The notes below the pieces were generated by a model that was not told where the DNA came from, did not search any database, and was given only the letters and a program-made list of their open reading frames with translations. A DNA stretch of 64,000 nt from positions 7,729,001 to 7,793,000 of the forward strand of contig NZ_CP163435.1 of the NCBI RefSeq assembly GCF_041051975.1, read 5' to 3'. This stretch comes from Streptomyces sp. R21. Its GTDB lineage: Bacteria > Actinomycetota > Actinomycetes > Streptomycetales > Streptomycetaceae. Position numbers and translations under genes: made by a program. This document shows, piece by piece, positions 7,612 through 15,569 of this stretch; within the stretch, counting starts at the first letter, position 1, and every line of letters begins with the position of its first letter.

Positions 7612-9827
7612 TCGCTTGACTCGGTCCGCACGGGGCGGACCGACTCCAGGGTCGGCACCACCGGCTCGATCGTGCCGTCGGCCGCGAAGCGGAGACGGTC
7701 GATCGTGGTCTCCCGGTGCGTGCCGTCCCCGCCCGGCTTCCCGGGGCCGTTCAGGGCGAACCGGTGGTAGACGATGTACCAGTCGTCGGTGCCGGGGACG
7801 TTCACCACCGAGTGGTGGCCGGTGCCCTTGATGCCGTACTCCGGGCGCTTGGACAGGATCGTGCCCCGCTTGGTCCACGGACCGAGCGGGGACGGTCCCG
7901 TCGCGTAGGCGACGTGGTAGTTCTCGCTGCGGGTGTCGTCCTCGGACCACATGAAGTAGTACGTGCCCTGGCGCTTGACCACGAAGGAACCCTCGCGGAA
8001 GTTCGCCGGGGTGATGTCCTTCACCTTGGCCGGGTCGTACGACACCATGTCGTCGTTCAGCGGGACGACGTACCCGTGCCCGTTGCCCCAGTACAGATAC
8101 GCCTGCCCGTCGTCGTCCGTGAAGACCGCCGGGTCGATCATCTGGCCGCTCAGCGAACCGCCCTTGGCGACCAGCGGCTTGCCGAGCGCGTCCTTGAAGG
8201 GACCGGCGGGGGAGTCGGCCACCGCCACGCCTATCTGCTGCTCGGCGCAGAAGTAGAGGTAGTACTTGCCGTCGCGTTCCGCGATCGCCGGGGCCCAGGC
8301 GTTCTTGTCGGCCCAGGAGACGTCCGGCCCGAGGTCGAGGATCACGCCGTGGTCCTTCCAGTGGACCAGGTCCTTCGACGAGTACGCCTTGAAGCTCGTC
8401 CCGCTCCAGCCCGCGTAGCCGTCCGACGTCGGATAGATCCAGTAACGGCCGTCCAGATACCGGATGTCGGGGTCGGCGGTGAGCCCGGGAAGGACCGGAC
8501 TGCGCGTGGGCACCGCCTCGACGGTCCAGGCACGGCTGGTCCCGTCCGCACCCGTCACGGTGTACGTCTGCGGGGTGCGGAAGTCACGACGGATGCCGGA
8601 GGCCGGGGTGACGGTCGCGCCCGCGCCGACGGCGAGCCTCGGCGCCAGGTGCCGGAGGCCGGCGTCCGGCTGCATCGGCAGCACCACCTTGGAGGAGTCC
8701 TCGGTGACGACCGCGTAGCCCTTCTGTCCCTTGGCCGTCGCGTCCACGACCGAGGCCGGGGTGGACGGGTACGCGCCGAGCAACCGGTCGTACTCGGCCT
8801 GCGTCACCGGCATCACCGTGCCGTGCCGCGGGCTCGCCGGCAGCTGGTAGTTCGTGGACATCGTCCACTTGCCGGAGTCGAGATCGGTGGTCTCGAAGGG
8901 GACGTAGCCGCGACCGCCGTACTCGTCGATGAAGAGGTACCACTTGTTCTCGGTGTTCGACTTGAAGACCGTCGGCCCCTCGCCGCGGTCGATGGAGCCG
9001 CTGCCGATGCAGTCCGAGACGAAGTCGTACGACGTGTCGGTGAGCGTCGTCGACTTCTCGGCGGTGATGAACTTCGAGCAGGGCGAGTCCGAGGACTGGT
9101 TCCGCTCGTCCTTGGTGAAGCGGTAGTAACTGCCCTTGTTCTTGATGACCGTTGAGTCGATCACCGAGTAGCCCGGGTCGTCCCAGACCTTCGGCTCGCT
9201 GAAGGTGCGGAAGTCCTTCGTCGTCGCGTACAGCATCTTGTTGTACGTCGATCCCGTGTGGCCCGGGTCGTCGTCGGCGTAGAGCTTCGACGCCCAGAAG
9301 ACGACGTACTCACCCAGCGTGTCGTCCCAATAGGCCTCCGGCGCCCAGGTGTTGCCCGCGCTGTCCGGTGCGACCTTCACCAGGCGCTGGTCGGTCCAGT
9401 GGACCAGATCGGTGGACTCCCAGATCATGACCGACTTGCTGCCGTGCCGCTGCACGTCGTCCCAGCTGCCGCTGGAGTTCTTGTACATCTTCAGATCGGT
9501 GGCGATGAGATAGAACTTGTCGCCCTTGGGGGAGCGGATCACGAACGGGTCGCGCAGGCCCTTCTCGCCCAGGTCGGAGGTGAGGACGGGCTTGCCCGCG
9601 TTCAGCTCCCGCCAGTGCAGCGGGTCGTTGCCGCGGCTGAGGGCGTAGCGGATCTGCTCGCCGTCGGCGGTGCCCTCGCCGGTGAAGTAGGCGAAGAGGT
9701 ATCCGGCGTACTTCTGCTGGTTCACGGGTGGTGCTCCTGAATGCGCGGTGCTGGGCGGGGCGTTGAGCAGGGCGAGAAGGAGGGCGAGCAGGGGGAGCAG
9801 GACCATGCGAGCGATGCGGGGGCGCAT
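7608..9827 (-). CDS. Secreted double-GH43 glycosidase (arabinosidase/xylosidase-like)
   Basis: Predicted to release arabinose or related sugars from pectin side chains. The 739-residue protein begins with a signal peptide (LLPLLALLLALL, ending STAHS). Two five-bladed GH43-type domains are visible. The first, about residues 38-355, contains GLRDPFVI and NTWAPEAYWD. The second, about 435-735, contains LTADPDIRYLDGRYWIYPT, NAWAPAIAERDGKYYLYF, MIDPAVFTDDDGQAYLYWG and GTGHHSVV. Between them (about 360-435) is a small beta module with TYTVTGADGTSRAWTVE, like cadherin or Ig-like repeats. AGGA upstream supports the ATG at 9827. It is transcribed against its neighbours and shares its stop tetranucleotide CTAG with the HAD gene. 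Confidence 0.87.
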   Translation of the reverse strand: MRPRIARMVLLPLLALLLALLNAPPSTAHSGAPPVNQQKYAGYLFAYFTGEGTADGEQIRYALSRGNDPLHWRELNAGKPVLTSDLGEKGLRDPFVIRSPKGDKFYLIATDLKMYKNSSGSWDDVQRHGSKSVMIWESTDLVHWTDQRLVKVAPDSAGNTWAPEAYWDDTLGEYVVFWASKLYADDDPGHTGSTYNKMLYATTKDFRTFSEPKVWDDPGYSVIDSTVIKNKGSYYRFTKDERNQSSDSPCSKFITAEKSTTLTDTSYDFVSDCIGSGSIDRGEGPTVFKSNTENKWYLFIDEYGGRGYVPFETTDLDSGKWTMSTNYQLPASPRHGTVMPVTQAEYDRLLGAYPSTPASVVDATAKGQKGYAVVTEDSSKVVLPMQPDAGLRHLAPRLAVGAGATVTPASGIRRDFRTPQTYTVTGADGTSRAWTVEAVPTRSPVLPGLTADPDIRYLDGRYWIYPTSDGYAGWSGTSFKAYSSKDLVHWKDHGVILDLGPDVSWADKNAWAPAIAERDGKYYLYFCAEQQIGVAVADSPAGPFKDALGKPLVAKGGSLSGQMIDPAVFTDDDGQAYLYWGNGHGYVVPLNDDMVSYDPAKVKDITPANFREGSFVVKRQGTYYFMWSEDDTRSENYHVAYATGPSPLGPWTKRGTILSKRPEYGIKGTGHHSVVNVPGTDDWYIVYHRFALNGPGKPGGDGTHRETTIDRLRFAADGTIEPVVPTLESVRPVRTESSD

Positions 9828-10065
9828 GACACATCCTGTGGGGGTCTGGTGGTTTCTGTTGAATGAGCTGCCCTCGGAGTGTCACCAGTGGGGGACAGGG
9901 CGTCAATCGGTGCGGGCGGGGCAGCGGCGAGCGAAATTTTCGATCGCTTTCGCCATCGCCCCGGCAACCCTTCCGGGGATGGTGGCGACAAGGAGGCAGA
10001 AGCGGGTCGGGGCGGCCCCTCCGGCCCGCTTCGCAGCCCCGATCGCCTAGGAAAGGAACACCCCC
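9828..10065. promoter_or_regulatory. Divergent promoter region with candidate operator
   Basis: The 238-base spacer between the divergent GH43 and PL9 genes contains the inverted repeat GCGAAA (9931-9936) and TTTCGC (9948-9953), with an internal CGAAATTTTCG at 9932-9942. This AT-rich core stands out in very GC-rich DNA and is placed where one regulator could control both genes. The regulator is unknown. A GGAAAGGA Shine-Dalgarno precedes the GTG at 10066. Confidence 0.4.
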
Positions 10066-11220
10066 GTGCGTCAGAACCCCGGACGCCACCGCAGGACCCG
10101 CACGCTCTCCATCGCCGCGGCGGTGGCCGTTGCCGCGGGGGCGGGCGGCGTCTACCTAGGCCTCTCGAACGACGGTGCCCAGGCCGCCGCCTCGACAGTC
10201 ACCGTCTCCACCACCGCCCAGCTCCAGACCGCCGTCACCAGTGCCACCGCCGGCACGACCATCCAGGTGCGCGGTGGCACGTACTACCCGACAAGCACCC
10301 TCAAGTCCACGGCGAACGGCACCAGTTCGGCACGGATCACGCTCCAGGCGTACGGCAGCGAGAAGGTGAGGATCGACGGTTCCAAGCTCGCCGACGGCTC
10401 CTGGCTCGCCGGGATCTACGGCGACTACTGGACCGTGCAGAACCTCACCTGGCAGAACTCGCCCGCCCAGGGCTTCGTCGCGACCTCCTCGGTCGGCGGC
10501 ATCTTCAAGAACCTGGTCACCGCGAACAACGGCGATTCCGGCTTCACCCTGCGCGGCGACGGCACGACGAACAACCTCGTGCAGAACCTGGACAGTTACG
10601 GCAACTACGACGCCGCCGACCACGGTCAGAACGCCGACGGCATCGCCATCAAGTTCGGCTCCGGGACGGGGAACAAGGTCACCGGGGCGCGGCTGTACAA
10701 CAACGCGGACGACGGCCTCGATATGTGGCAGTTCTCCTCGCCGGTCACTATCGACCACTCCTGGGCGTTCGGCAACGGCAAGAACCGCTGGAACGACTCG
10801 GCCTTCGAGGGCAACGGCAACGGCTTCAAGCTCGGCGGCGGAGGCGCCTCGGTCGCGCACGTCGTCAACAACAACGCGGCCTGGGACAACGCGGGCAACG
10901 GCTTCACGGAGAACTCCAACACCGGAGCCATCGTCCTCAACCGCAACACCGCCTACGCCAACACCGACGCCGGCTTCTACTTCGCCACCGGCAAGGCCCG
11001 GCTCGCCCGGAACCTCGCCGTGAGCAACAAGGGCGGCCTGGACAAGCTGGGTTCGTCCACCGTCTCCGCGGCGAACAACTGGGACAGCGGCGTCTCCACC
11101 CCGTCCTTCAGGTCGACCTCCGCGACGACGGCGTACGGTGTCCGTTCCGCAAGCGGCTCGCTGCCTGCGACGACGTTCCTGACGACTGGTTCCACGACCA
11201 TCGGTTCGACGATGAACTGA
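10066..11220 (+). CDS. Secreted right-handed beta-helix pectate lyase (PL9-like), copy 2
   Basis: Paralogue of the gene at 5607-6719 with the same block order: TTIQVRGGTYYPTSTLKST, ARITLQAYGSEKVRIDGS, NGDSGFTLRGDG, QNADGIAIKFGSGTGN and DDGLDMWQFSSPVTIDHSW, and the same C-terminal LPATTFLTTGSTTIG ending. GTG start at 10066 has a good Shine-Dalgarno (AAAGGA). The N-terminus has basic residues, then a hydrophobic segment, consistent with export. 384 residues. The intact calcium-binding aspartates and the helix repeats suggest an active enzyme. A strong hairpin follows the gene. Confidence 0.85.
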   Translation: MRQNPGRHRRTRTLSIAAAVAVAAGAGGVYLGLSNDGAQAAASTVTVSTTAQLQTAVTSATAGTTIQVRGGTYYPTSTLKSTANGTSSARITLQAYGSEKVRIDGSKLADGSWLAGIYGDYWTVQNLTWQNSPAQGFVATSSVGGIFKNLVTANNGDSGFTLRGDGTTNNLVQNLDSYGNYDAADHGQNADGIAIKFGSGTGNKVTGARLYNNADDGLDMWQFSSPVTIDHSWAFGNGKNRWNDSAFEGNGNGFKLGGGGASVAHVVNNNAAWDNAGNGFTENSNTGAIVLNRNTAYANTDAGFYFATGKARLARNLAVSNKGGLDKLGSSTVSAANNWDSGVSTPSFRSTSATTAYGVRSASGSLPATTFLTTGSTTIGSTMN

Positions 11221-11240
11221 CCTTCCCTGTAAGGGCGAAC

Positions 11241-11268
11241 GCCCCCGCCGGTCGTCACCGGCGGGGGC
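11241..11268 (+). terminator. Hairpin terminator after PL9 copy 2
   Basis: A perfect 12-bp stem, GCCCCCGCCGGT paired with ACCGGCGGGGGC, with a CGTC loop. It begins 20 bases after the PL9 stop and has no U-tract, as is common in this group. It lies between convergent genes. Confidence 0.75.
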
Positions 11269-11398
11269 GGTCTGCTGCCGGTCCGAGGGGGAACTCGAAC
11301 CGGCGTGCGCCGGACCGAGGGGGGCTCGGCGGCCGGCGCGTGCCCGCCTGAGGGGGGCTCAGACGGGCAGCTCAGGGGGTGCTACGAGGGGCTGGTGC

Positions 11399-12229
11399 TC
11401 ACCCGTAGCTGATGTCGGACGCGGTGAACTTGCAGGAGATGCCGTCCGGGCCGGTGCCGAGCTCCTTCGGCTCCTTGCCCGTGTTGTTGCCCTGGAAGCG
11501 GACGCACGTCTTGATCTTCTTGCTGCTGTCGCCGTGGATACGGATGTTGCGCAGCGACGCGGTGTCCCCGTAGTTGGAGTTGACGCCGACGATCGCCTTC
11601 AGCGGCGCGGTGACGTCCACGTCGTTGATGATGATCGTGCGCTTGTACTGTGTCTTGCAGTTGCCGCAACTGCGCACCAGCTTGCCGGAGTTCTCGACCT
11701 GGAACTTGCTCACGACCAGCTTGCCCGCGCCGTTGAACTGCAGCACCTTGTCGTCGGCGCCCTTCGCGCCGCCGCCGTAGACCTTGTACACGGCCGAGGC
11801 GGACTTGCCCTTGAAGCTGGCGGCGTCCTCGCCGACGTCCAGCCACCACACGTTCTGCAGCGTGCAGGATCCCTTGCAGTGGACGCCGTCCGCGGCCGGG
11901 GTGCCGATGATGACGTTCTTGAGCGTGGCGCCGTCGGCCAGCTCGAAGATCGGGCCCTGGTCCTCGTCCTGGCTGCCGGTGCCCAGGTCGCCACTGCCGT
12001 AGAACTTCGTGAGCTTGCCGTCGTACGTGCCCGAGACCTCGATCGTCGACGACACGGCCTTGCTGCCCTTGGCGGTCGGCCACGCGGAGGCGGCACCGGC
12101 GGTGGACAGCATCGTCGTGGTGACGATCGCCGCGCCCGTGATGGCGAGGGCGGCGGACCCGCCGATCACCGCCCGGCGCCTGGTGACCCGGCGGCGGTGG
12201 CGGACGCGCTGCTCAGCTCGTGCAGTCAT
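11399..12229 (-). CDS. Secreted pectate lyase, PL3 family
   Basis: Predicted calcium-dependent pectate lyase. The N-terminus has many arginines (RRRVTRRRAVIGG), consistent with a Tat-type signal, then a hydrophobic core ending STAGAASA. The mature part has the short PL3 beta-helix: IFELADGATLKNVIIG, DGVHCKGSCTLQNVWWLDVGEDAASFKG (the most typical PL3 block), DKVLQFNGAGKLVV and TIIINDVDV. 276 residues is normal for PL3. AAGGA upstream supports the ATG at 12229. The gene lies 86 bases downstream of the anti-sigma gene on the same strand, so it may be cotranscribed with the sigma/anti-sigma pair. Confidence 0.9.
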   Translation of the reverse strand: MTARAEQRVRHRRRVTRRRAVIGGSAALAITGAAIVTTTMLSTAGAASAWPTAKGSKAVSSTIEVSGTYDGKLTKFYGSGDLGTGSQDEDQGPIFELADGATLKNVIIGTPAADGVHCKGSCTLQNVWWLDVGEDAASFKGKSASAVYKVYGGGAKGADDKVLQFNGAGKLVVSKFQVENSGKLVRSCGNCKTQYKRTIIINDVDVTAPLKAIVGVNSNYGDTASLRNIRIHGDSSKKIKTCVRFQGNNTGKEPKELGTGPDGISCKFTASDISYG

Positions 12230-12315
12230 GAACCGACTTCCTTGGCGTGGAGGAGAACCTTGCGTCTCCTGGTTGCCACGGGTGCGGAAAGGGTTGCCGG
12301 TTGGCCGGAAACTAT

Positions 12316-13209
12316 TTACGAATCGCCGTCGGCAGCGGAGTCGTTGTCGTTGTGCACCGCGAAGTCACCGCCGACGTCGAGCTGTCCGCCGCCCGCCTTC
12401 GCGGTCATCGTGTAGCGGTCGTCCTTCGCGTCCCGGCCGCCGCGCGTGTGGTCGTACTGCCCGGCGAAGACGAACTCGCCGACGGGGACCGTACGTCCGT
12501 CCTTGAGTACCCACGTGTAGACGAGGAAGCCGTCCTTCTCGGCGACCGTCAGCGTGAAGTCGTCCTCGGGCAGCGCACGCCACGCACCCGTCGAGGTGAC
12601 CCCGCCGTTCTGCGCGATGCGCAGCTCGACGGTCAGCTCGGTGAGCTGCTTGGAGGTCTTCAGGGTGACATTGCTCTGCGCCCAGAAGTCGTTGCTGTGC
12701 GGATCGACCGAACCGTCCGACCACAGCGGGCCGTCCTCGTTGCCGGCCGCGGGCGACACGTTCGAGGAGGGCGCGGTGCCGTCGGACTCCGGGGTGCGCG
12801 ACGGGGTCGAACTCGGCTTCCCGGACTCCTTCGTACCGGAGCGATGCGTGGGATCGGGGTGCATCGGTGCACGGCTCGTCGCGTCCGGCGAAGGGTCCGG
12901 GGTCGGCGACACCGCGACGGTCTGCTGCTGCGGCGGGGAGTCGTCCTGCACCGCCGAGGCGACCGTGTAACCGCCCACCGCGAGGACGCCCGCGACCGCG
13001 GCCGTGGCGCCCACGACCCGGGCCCAGCCCAGCACCGGCGGCCGCGCCGCACGCCTGCCCGCGCGTCCGCTGCGCAGCTCCTCGCCGGCCATGCCGCGCT
13101 CGACGCGGGCCAGGATGCGCGCGCGATCGGGCTCGTGCGCCTCGGCCGCCTCGTGCAACCGGGTGCGCAGCTCGTCGTGCACGTCCCGCACGTCCTGCGC
13201 CTTCCTCAT
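12316..13209 (-). CDS. Probable membrane-spanning anti-sigma factor with outside domain
   Basis: Follows an ECF sigma gene with a 4-base ATGA overlap, the usual layout of a cognate anti-sigma. 297 residues. Residues 1-62 are charged, helical and cytoplasmic; one membrane helix (VVGATAAVAGVLAVGGYTVA) spans about 64-83. A Pro/Ser/Thr-rich spacer of about 75 residues follows, with several TPDPSPD/PSSTPSRTPESD stretches. The last about 130 residues look like a beta-rich extracellular domain (QSNVTLKTSKQLTELTVELR, then DDFTLTVAEKDGFLVYTWVL). No known zinc-finger motif is present. The architecture resembles RsgI-like anti-sigma factors that sense polysaccharides, but I cannot assign the outside domain to a family. 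Confidence 0.7.
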   Translation of the reverse strand: MRKAQDVRDVHDELRTRLHEAAEAHEPDRARILARVERGMAGEELRSGRAGRRAARPPVLGWARVVGATAAVAGVLAVGGYTVASAVQDDSPPQQQTVAVSPTPDPSPDATSRAPMHPDPTHRSGTKESGKPSSTPSRTPESDGTAPSSNVSPAAGNEDGPLWSDGSVDPHSNDFWAQSNVTLKTSKQLTELTVELRIAQNGGVTSTGAWRALPEDDFTLTVAEKDGFLVYTWVLKDGRTVPVGEFVFAGQYDHTRGGRDAKDDRYTMTAKAGGGQLDVGGDFAVHNDNDSAADGDS

Positions 13210-13826
13210 CGGTTCCTACCTCCGGCTCCGCCTGTGCGCCCGACCGCCGCGTGAACCCGCTGGGGAGCTTCGGCATTGCCGAGGAGCCGCTGCAGTTCAG
13301 CCATGCCCTTCGACGTCTGGCTCTTCACCGTACCCACAGAGACACCGAGCGCGAGAGCGGTGTCCTTCTCCGAGAGGTCGAAAGCGTGCCGTAGTACGAC
13401 ACAAGCCCGCTTGCGGAACGGCAGTCTGCGCAGGGCCTCCTGGACATCGACCACTCCGGGGATGTCCGGGTTCTCCGTCCTGTCGTCGCGCTGGGACCAG
13501 AACAACGTGATCCGGCGGCGCTCGCGCACCGCGCTGCGGATGCGGGTGCGGGCCAGATTGGCGACCACGCCCCGGGCGTACGCCGCCGGATGATCGGCCG
13601 CGCGCACCCGGTCCCAGCGGTTCCAGAGCGCGAGCAGCGCGTCCGCCGCCAGATCGTCGGCGGCGTCCGCCTCGCCCGTCAACAGATGGGCGAGGCGGGA
13701 GAGTTCGGCGTAATGACGCTCGAAGAAGGCATGGAACTCCACGGAGGCGGCGTCGTCGACGACTGTGCCCACGGGATCTCTCCTCGCTGCGGATGCGGCA
13801 CTTGTACGGGTATCTGTGTGTGTCAT
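13206..13826 (-). CDS. ECF RNA polymerase sigma factor, SigE-like subgroup
   Basis: 206 residues. Region 2 is visible in EFHAFFERHYAELSRLAHLLTG, with DAADDLAADALLALWNRWDRV typical of region 2.2-2.4. Region 4 is the C-terminal VQEALRRLPFRKRACVVLRHAFDLSEKDTALAL stretch with its helix-turn-helix (GVSVGTVKSQTSKGMAEL). This is the pattern of the actinobacterial SigE family of 24-kDa factors. Its stop overlaps the start of the probable anti-sigma by 4 bases, and a pectate lyase follows, so its regulon may include pectin genes (inference). Confidence 0.88.
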   Translation of the reverse strand: MTHTDTRTSAASAARRDPVGTVVDDAASVEFHAFFERHYAELSRLAHLLTGEADAADDLAADALLALWNRWDRVRAADHPAAYARGVVANLARTRIRSAVRERRRITLFWSQRDDRTENPDIPGVVDVQEALRRLPFRKRACVVLRHAFDLSEKDTALALGVSVGTVKSQTSKGMAELQRLLGNAEAPQRVHAAVGRTGGAGGRNR

Positions 13827-14023
13827 GTGAATGCCATGTGATCGTCCGGAGGTCGGCCGGGACGAGATCCGGAAGCGTAGCAGTGTCCGTACAGGTCTTC
13901 GAACGGCGTATGGCAGGCCGAACTCGATTCCGTAACACGGAGAAAACCTGAAAGCGGTTCAACGCGGGAACAATCCAGCCAGCATCCGCACACTCAGCAC
14001 CGCAGGTCACAGGGAGCATCGCC

Positions 14024-15475
14024 ATGTCCGACACACAGAAGGTGGCCGACCGGCCAAGTACCGCGCCACCGGCGGCGAACAGCGTCGACCGGTACTTCAG
14101 GATCTCCGAGCGGGGGTCCACCTTCGGCCGCGAGATACGCGGCGGCTTCGCCACGTTCTTCACGATGGCCTACATTCTTGTCCTGAATCCCATCATCCTG
14201 GGAAGCGCCAAGGACAAGTTCGGACACCACCTCGACGCCGTCCAGCTCACCACCGCCACCGCCCTGGTGGCCGCCGTCATGACGATCGTGATGGGCCTCG
14301 GCGGCAACCTGCCGCTCGCGCTCGCCGCGGGTCTCGGCCTCAACGCGGTGGTCGCCTTCCAGATCGCCCCGCTGATGAGCTGGGACGACGCGATGGGTCT
14401 GATCGTCCTAGAAGGCCTGCTGATCTGCGTGTTGGTGGTGACCGGGCTTCGCGAGGCCGTCATGCACGCCATCCCGCAGCCGCTGAAGCAGGCGATCAGC
14501 GTCGGCATCGGCCTGTTCATCGCCTTCATCGGCTTCGTCGACGCCGGGTTCGTCACGCGCATCCCGGACATCGCGAACACCACCGTGCCGGTTCAGCTCG
14601 GCGGCACGGGCACCCTGGCCGGCTGGCCGGTCCTGGTCTTCTGTCTCGGTGTGCTGCTGACCATCGGACTGCTCGCCCGCAAGGTCAAGGGTGCGATCCT
14701 CATCAGCATCGTGACCATGACGGTCGTGGCGATCATCATCAACTCCATCGCCGACATCAAGAGTTGGGGCCTGACCACGCCGAAGGTCCCCGACGACGTG
14801 GTGGCCTCACCGGACTTCGGACTGCTCGGCCACTTCAGCCTGTTCGGTGCCTTCGGCGAGACCGGTGCGATCACCGTCGTCCTGCTGATCTTCACGCTCA
14901 TCCTGTCGGACTTCTTCGACACCATGGGCACGGTCGTCGGCATCAGCGCCGAGGCGGGCCTGCTGGACGACGAGGGCAAGGTGCCCAACCTCGGCCGCGT
15001 GCTGCTGATCGACGGTGCCGCGGCGGTCGCGGGCGGCGCCGCCTCGGCGTCCTCCTCGACCTCCTACATCGAGTCGGCGGCGGGTGTCGGGGAGGGCGCG
15101 CGTACGGGCTTCGCGAACCTGATCACGGGCGGCATGTTCGCCCTGGCCCTGTTCCTGACCCCGCTGCTGACCATCGTCCCGCTCCAGGCGGCCGCCCCCG
15201 CGCTCGTCGCGGTCGGCTTCCTGATGATGACCCAGGTCAAGCACATCGACTGGGACAAGTACGAGATCGCCATCCCGGCGTTCCTCACCATCGCCGTGAT
15301 GCCGTTCACGTACTCGATCACCAACGGCATCGGCGCGGGCTTCCTCGCCTACGCCCTGATCAAGACGGTCCTCGGCAAGGCGAAGGACGTGCACTGGCTG
15401 CTGTGGGCGGCCTCGGCGCTGTTCCTGGTGTACTTCGCGATCGATCCGATCGAGCAGATCCTCGGCACGAAGTAG
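14024..15475 (+). CDS. Purine permease, NCS2 family, AzgA-like
   Basis: Predicted proton-linked uptake of adenine, guanine or hypoxanthine. 483 residues with about 12-14 membrane segments. AzgA-type motifs are present: GGFATFFTMAYILVLNP at the N-terminus, GLGGNLPLALAAGLGLNAVVAF, TLILSDFFDTMGTVVGIS and the SSSTSYIESAAGVGEGARTG region, which carries residues of the substrate site in this family. Start ATG at 14024 follows CAGGGAG. The 197-base upstream spacer also serves the divergent sigma gene; no purine riboswitch was recognised there. A strong bidirectional hairpin follows. Confidence 0.9.
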   Translation: MSDTQKVADRPSTAPPAANSVDRYFRISERGSTFGREIRGGFATFFTMAYILVLNPIILGSAKDKFGHHLDAVQLTTATALVAAVMTIVMGLGGNLPLALAAGLGLNAVVAFQIAPLMSWDDAMGLIVLEGLLICVLVVTGLREAVMHAIPQPLKQAISVGIGLFIAFIGFVDAGFVTRIPDIANTTVPVQLGGTGTLAGWPVLVFCLGVLLTIGLLARKVKGAILISIVTMTVVAIIINSIADIKSWGLTTPKVPDDVVASPDFGLLGHFSLFGAFGETGAITVVLLIFTLILSDFFDTMGTVVGISAEAGLLDDEGKVPNLGRVLLIDGAAAVAGGAASASSSTSYIESAAGVGEGARTGFANLITGGMFALALFLTPLLTIVPLQAAAPALVAVGFLMMTQVKHIDWDKYEIAIPAFLTIAVMPFTYSITNGIGAGFLAYALIKTVLGKAKDVHWLLWAASALFLVYFAIDPIEQILGTK

Positions 15476-15516
15476 ACCGGGTACGAAGCAGGTCAGGCAC
15501 GAAGCAGGCCGGGCAC

Positions 15517-15557
15517 GCGAAGGGCCGCCCTCCGGGGGTGTGAGGGCGGCCCTTCGC
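15517..15557. terminator. Bidirectional hairpin terminator
   Basis: A perfect 16-bp stem: GCGAAGGGCCGCCCTC (15517-15532) pairs with GAGGGCGGCCCTTCGC (15542-15557), with a 9-base loop. It sits between the convergent permease and penicillin-binding protein genes and can serve both. Confidence 0.85.
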
Positions 15558-15569
15558 TCATGGTCGGTG

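Noticed and set aside
13827..14023. Purine riboswitch or ECF-type promoter in the sigma/permease spacer
   Set aside because: No purine-riboswitch core, and GGAAC-like boxes occur without a convincing -10 partner at the right spacing.
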